DNA from: HXMU1420-13 sp024742815 | Lineage (GTDB): Bacteria; Bacteroidota; Rhodothermia; Balneolales; Balneolaceae | Assembly: GCA_024742815.1 (NCBI GenBank) | Contig: JANSXX010000008.1 | Span: 102,991-166,990, forward strand | Length of the DNA: 64,000 bases | Direction of reading: 5' to 3' | Shown here: positions 63,776-64,000 of the stretch, piece by piece | Layout: every line of letters starts with the position of its first letter | Position numbering within the stretch: position 1 is the first letter of the stretch | Position numbers and translations under genes: made by a program | Notes under the pieces: model-generated | Told to the model about the DNA's origin: nothing | The model's database searches: none | What the model saw: only the letters and a program-made list of their open reading frames with translations

Positions 63776-64000
63776 AAAAAGATCATCTTTCCATTAAAAA
63801 AATTCGCGAATCTAAAATTGTGATTCTCATTTCTTACTTTCTTGTTCATCTATTAGATAAGTTTTAGAGTAAATCCTTACAAAAAATGTTCAACTAATTT
63901 TTATTCCCCGTTTTATTTGAACTGGTTTATTGAACTTTATTCACATAAAGTACTATTGATTTATTTGAAGTTAATACTATATTATCGTGTAAAATAAACC
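63776..64000. other. AT-rich sequence at the right edge, no gene seen
   Basis: About 225 bases after the last repeat, very AT-rich, with no supported frame. It probably contains the upstream region of a gene beyond the window. Confidence 0.5.

Noticed and set aside
63202..63849. Two similar antisense frames at the right end
   Set aside because: Their similarity comes only from the 165-bp DNA repeat; the frames start and end at chance positions.

Overview
The window looks like the chromosome of a marine or halophilic Bacteroidota/Balneolota-type bacterium. This is inferred from the protein families, from the many lipoproteins and weak Shine-Dalgarno sites, and from a perfect TAnnTTTG promoter box ahead of the tandem lipoprotein genes. 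I cannot name a genus. About 60 genes are supported, with moderate GC in the core and clearly AT-richer stretches near 1.5-2.3, 20.3-25.2 and 51.7-52.7 kb. No rRNA, intact tRNA, CRISPR array or complete insertion sequence was found.

0-9.5 kb: a two-RCK potassium channel cut by the left edge, an AT-rich hypothetical, an SRPBCC/GyrI protein, a porin / phosphate-binding-like protein / chemoreceptor set, an XRE regulator with a membrane protein, and two tandem small lipoproteins. 9.5-15 kb: a tight minus-strand operon of an Nramp transporter, a PAQR (hemolysin III) protein, a large metalloprotease-like/propeller/barrel protein and a DUF2911 lipoprotein. 15-20.3 kb: an M14 carboxypeptidase, a repeat-filled gap, a YdeI-like protein, a membrane protein and a methyltransferase.

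20.3-25.2 kb is the main accessory island. It holds a secreted lipoprotein with a C-terminal JAMM/JAB-like domain, whose signal peptide is broken by a one-base frameshift exactly at the lipobox. A small exported partner follows, then a second copy of the pair whose JAMM gene has lost its 5' end and export signal. Even the 3' flank is duplicated. The layout (full-length gene, partner, orphan C-terminal module, partner) resembles a polymorphic-toxin locus and is the best candidate for an undescribed system.

25-43.5 kb: a double TonB_C lipoprotein, a GH5 glycosidase, an Spo0M-like protein, a large metzincin-like protease, a four-helix-bundle gene sitting between inverted repeats like a mobile intervening sequence, aat, an ECF sigma/anti-sigma operon, dinB, an SDR protein, a dipeptidase, an M15-like protein, glutamate dehydrogenase, DoxX, a hydrolase and mrp. 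44-51.6 kb: an M23-like protein, a flavin reductase divergent from the gcvT-comB-ftsK-lolA-LPTM operon. 51.7-64 kb: DUF3800, TauE/SafE, PhzF, mutS2, mazEF, a membrane protein with two overlapping paralogues, an amidohydrolase, and a GMC dehydrogenase with its Tat-exported small subunit.

The intergenic gaps are rich in repeats: tandem arrays of about 304, 270 and 165 bp, a 25-bp hairpin element in four copies, a 23-bp hairpin in three copies, a 130-bp inverted pair bracketing 27-37 kb, an 8-bp microsatellite abutting dinB, a 30-bp perfect palindrome, and stuttering low-complexity sequence at many gene 3' ends.
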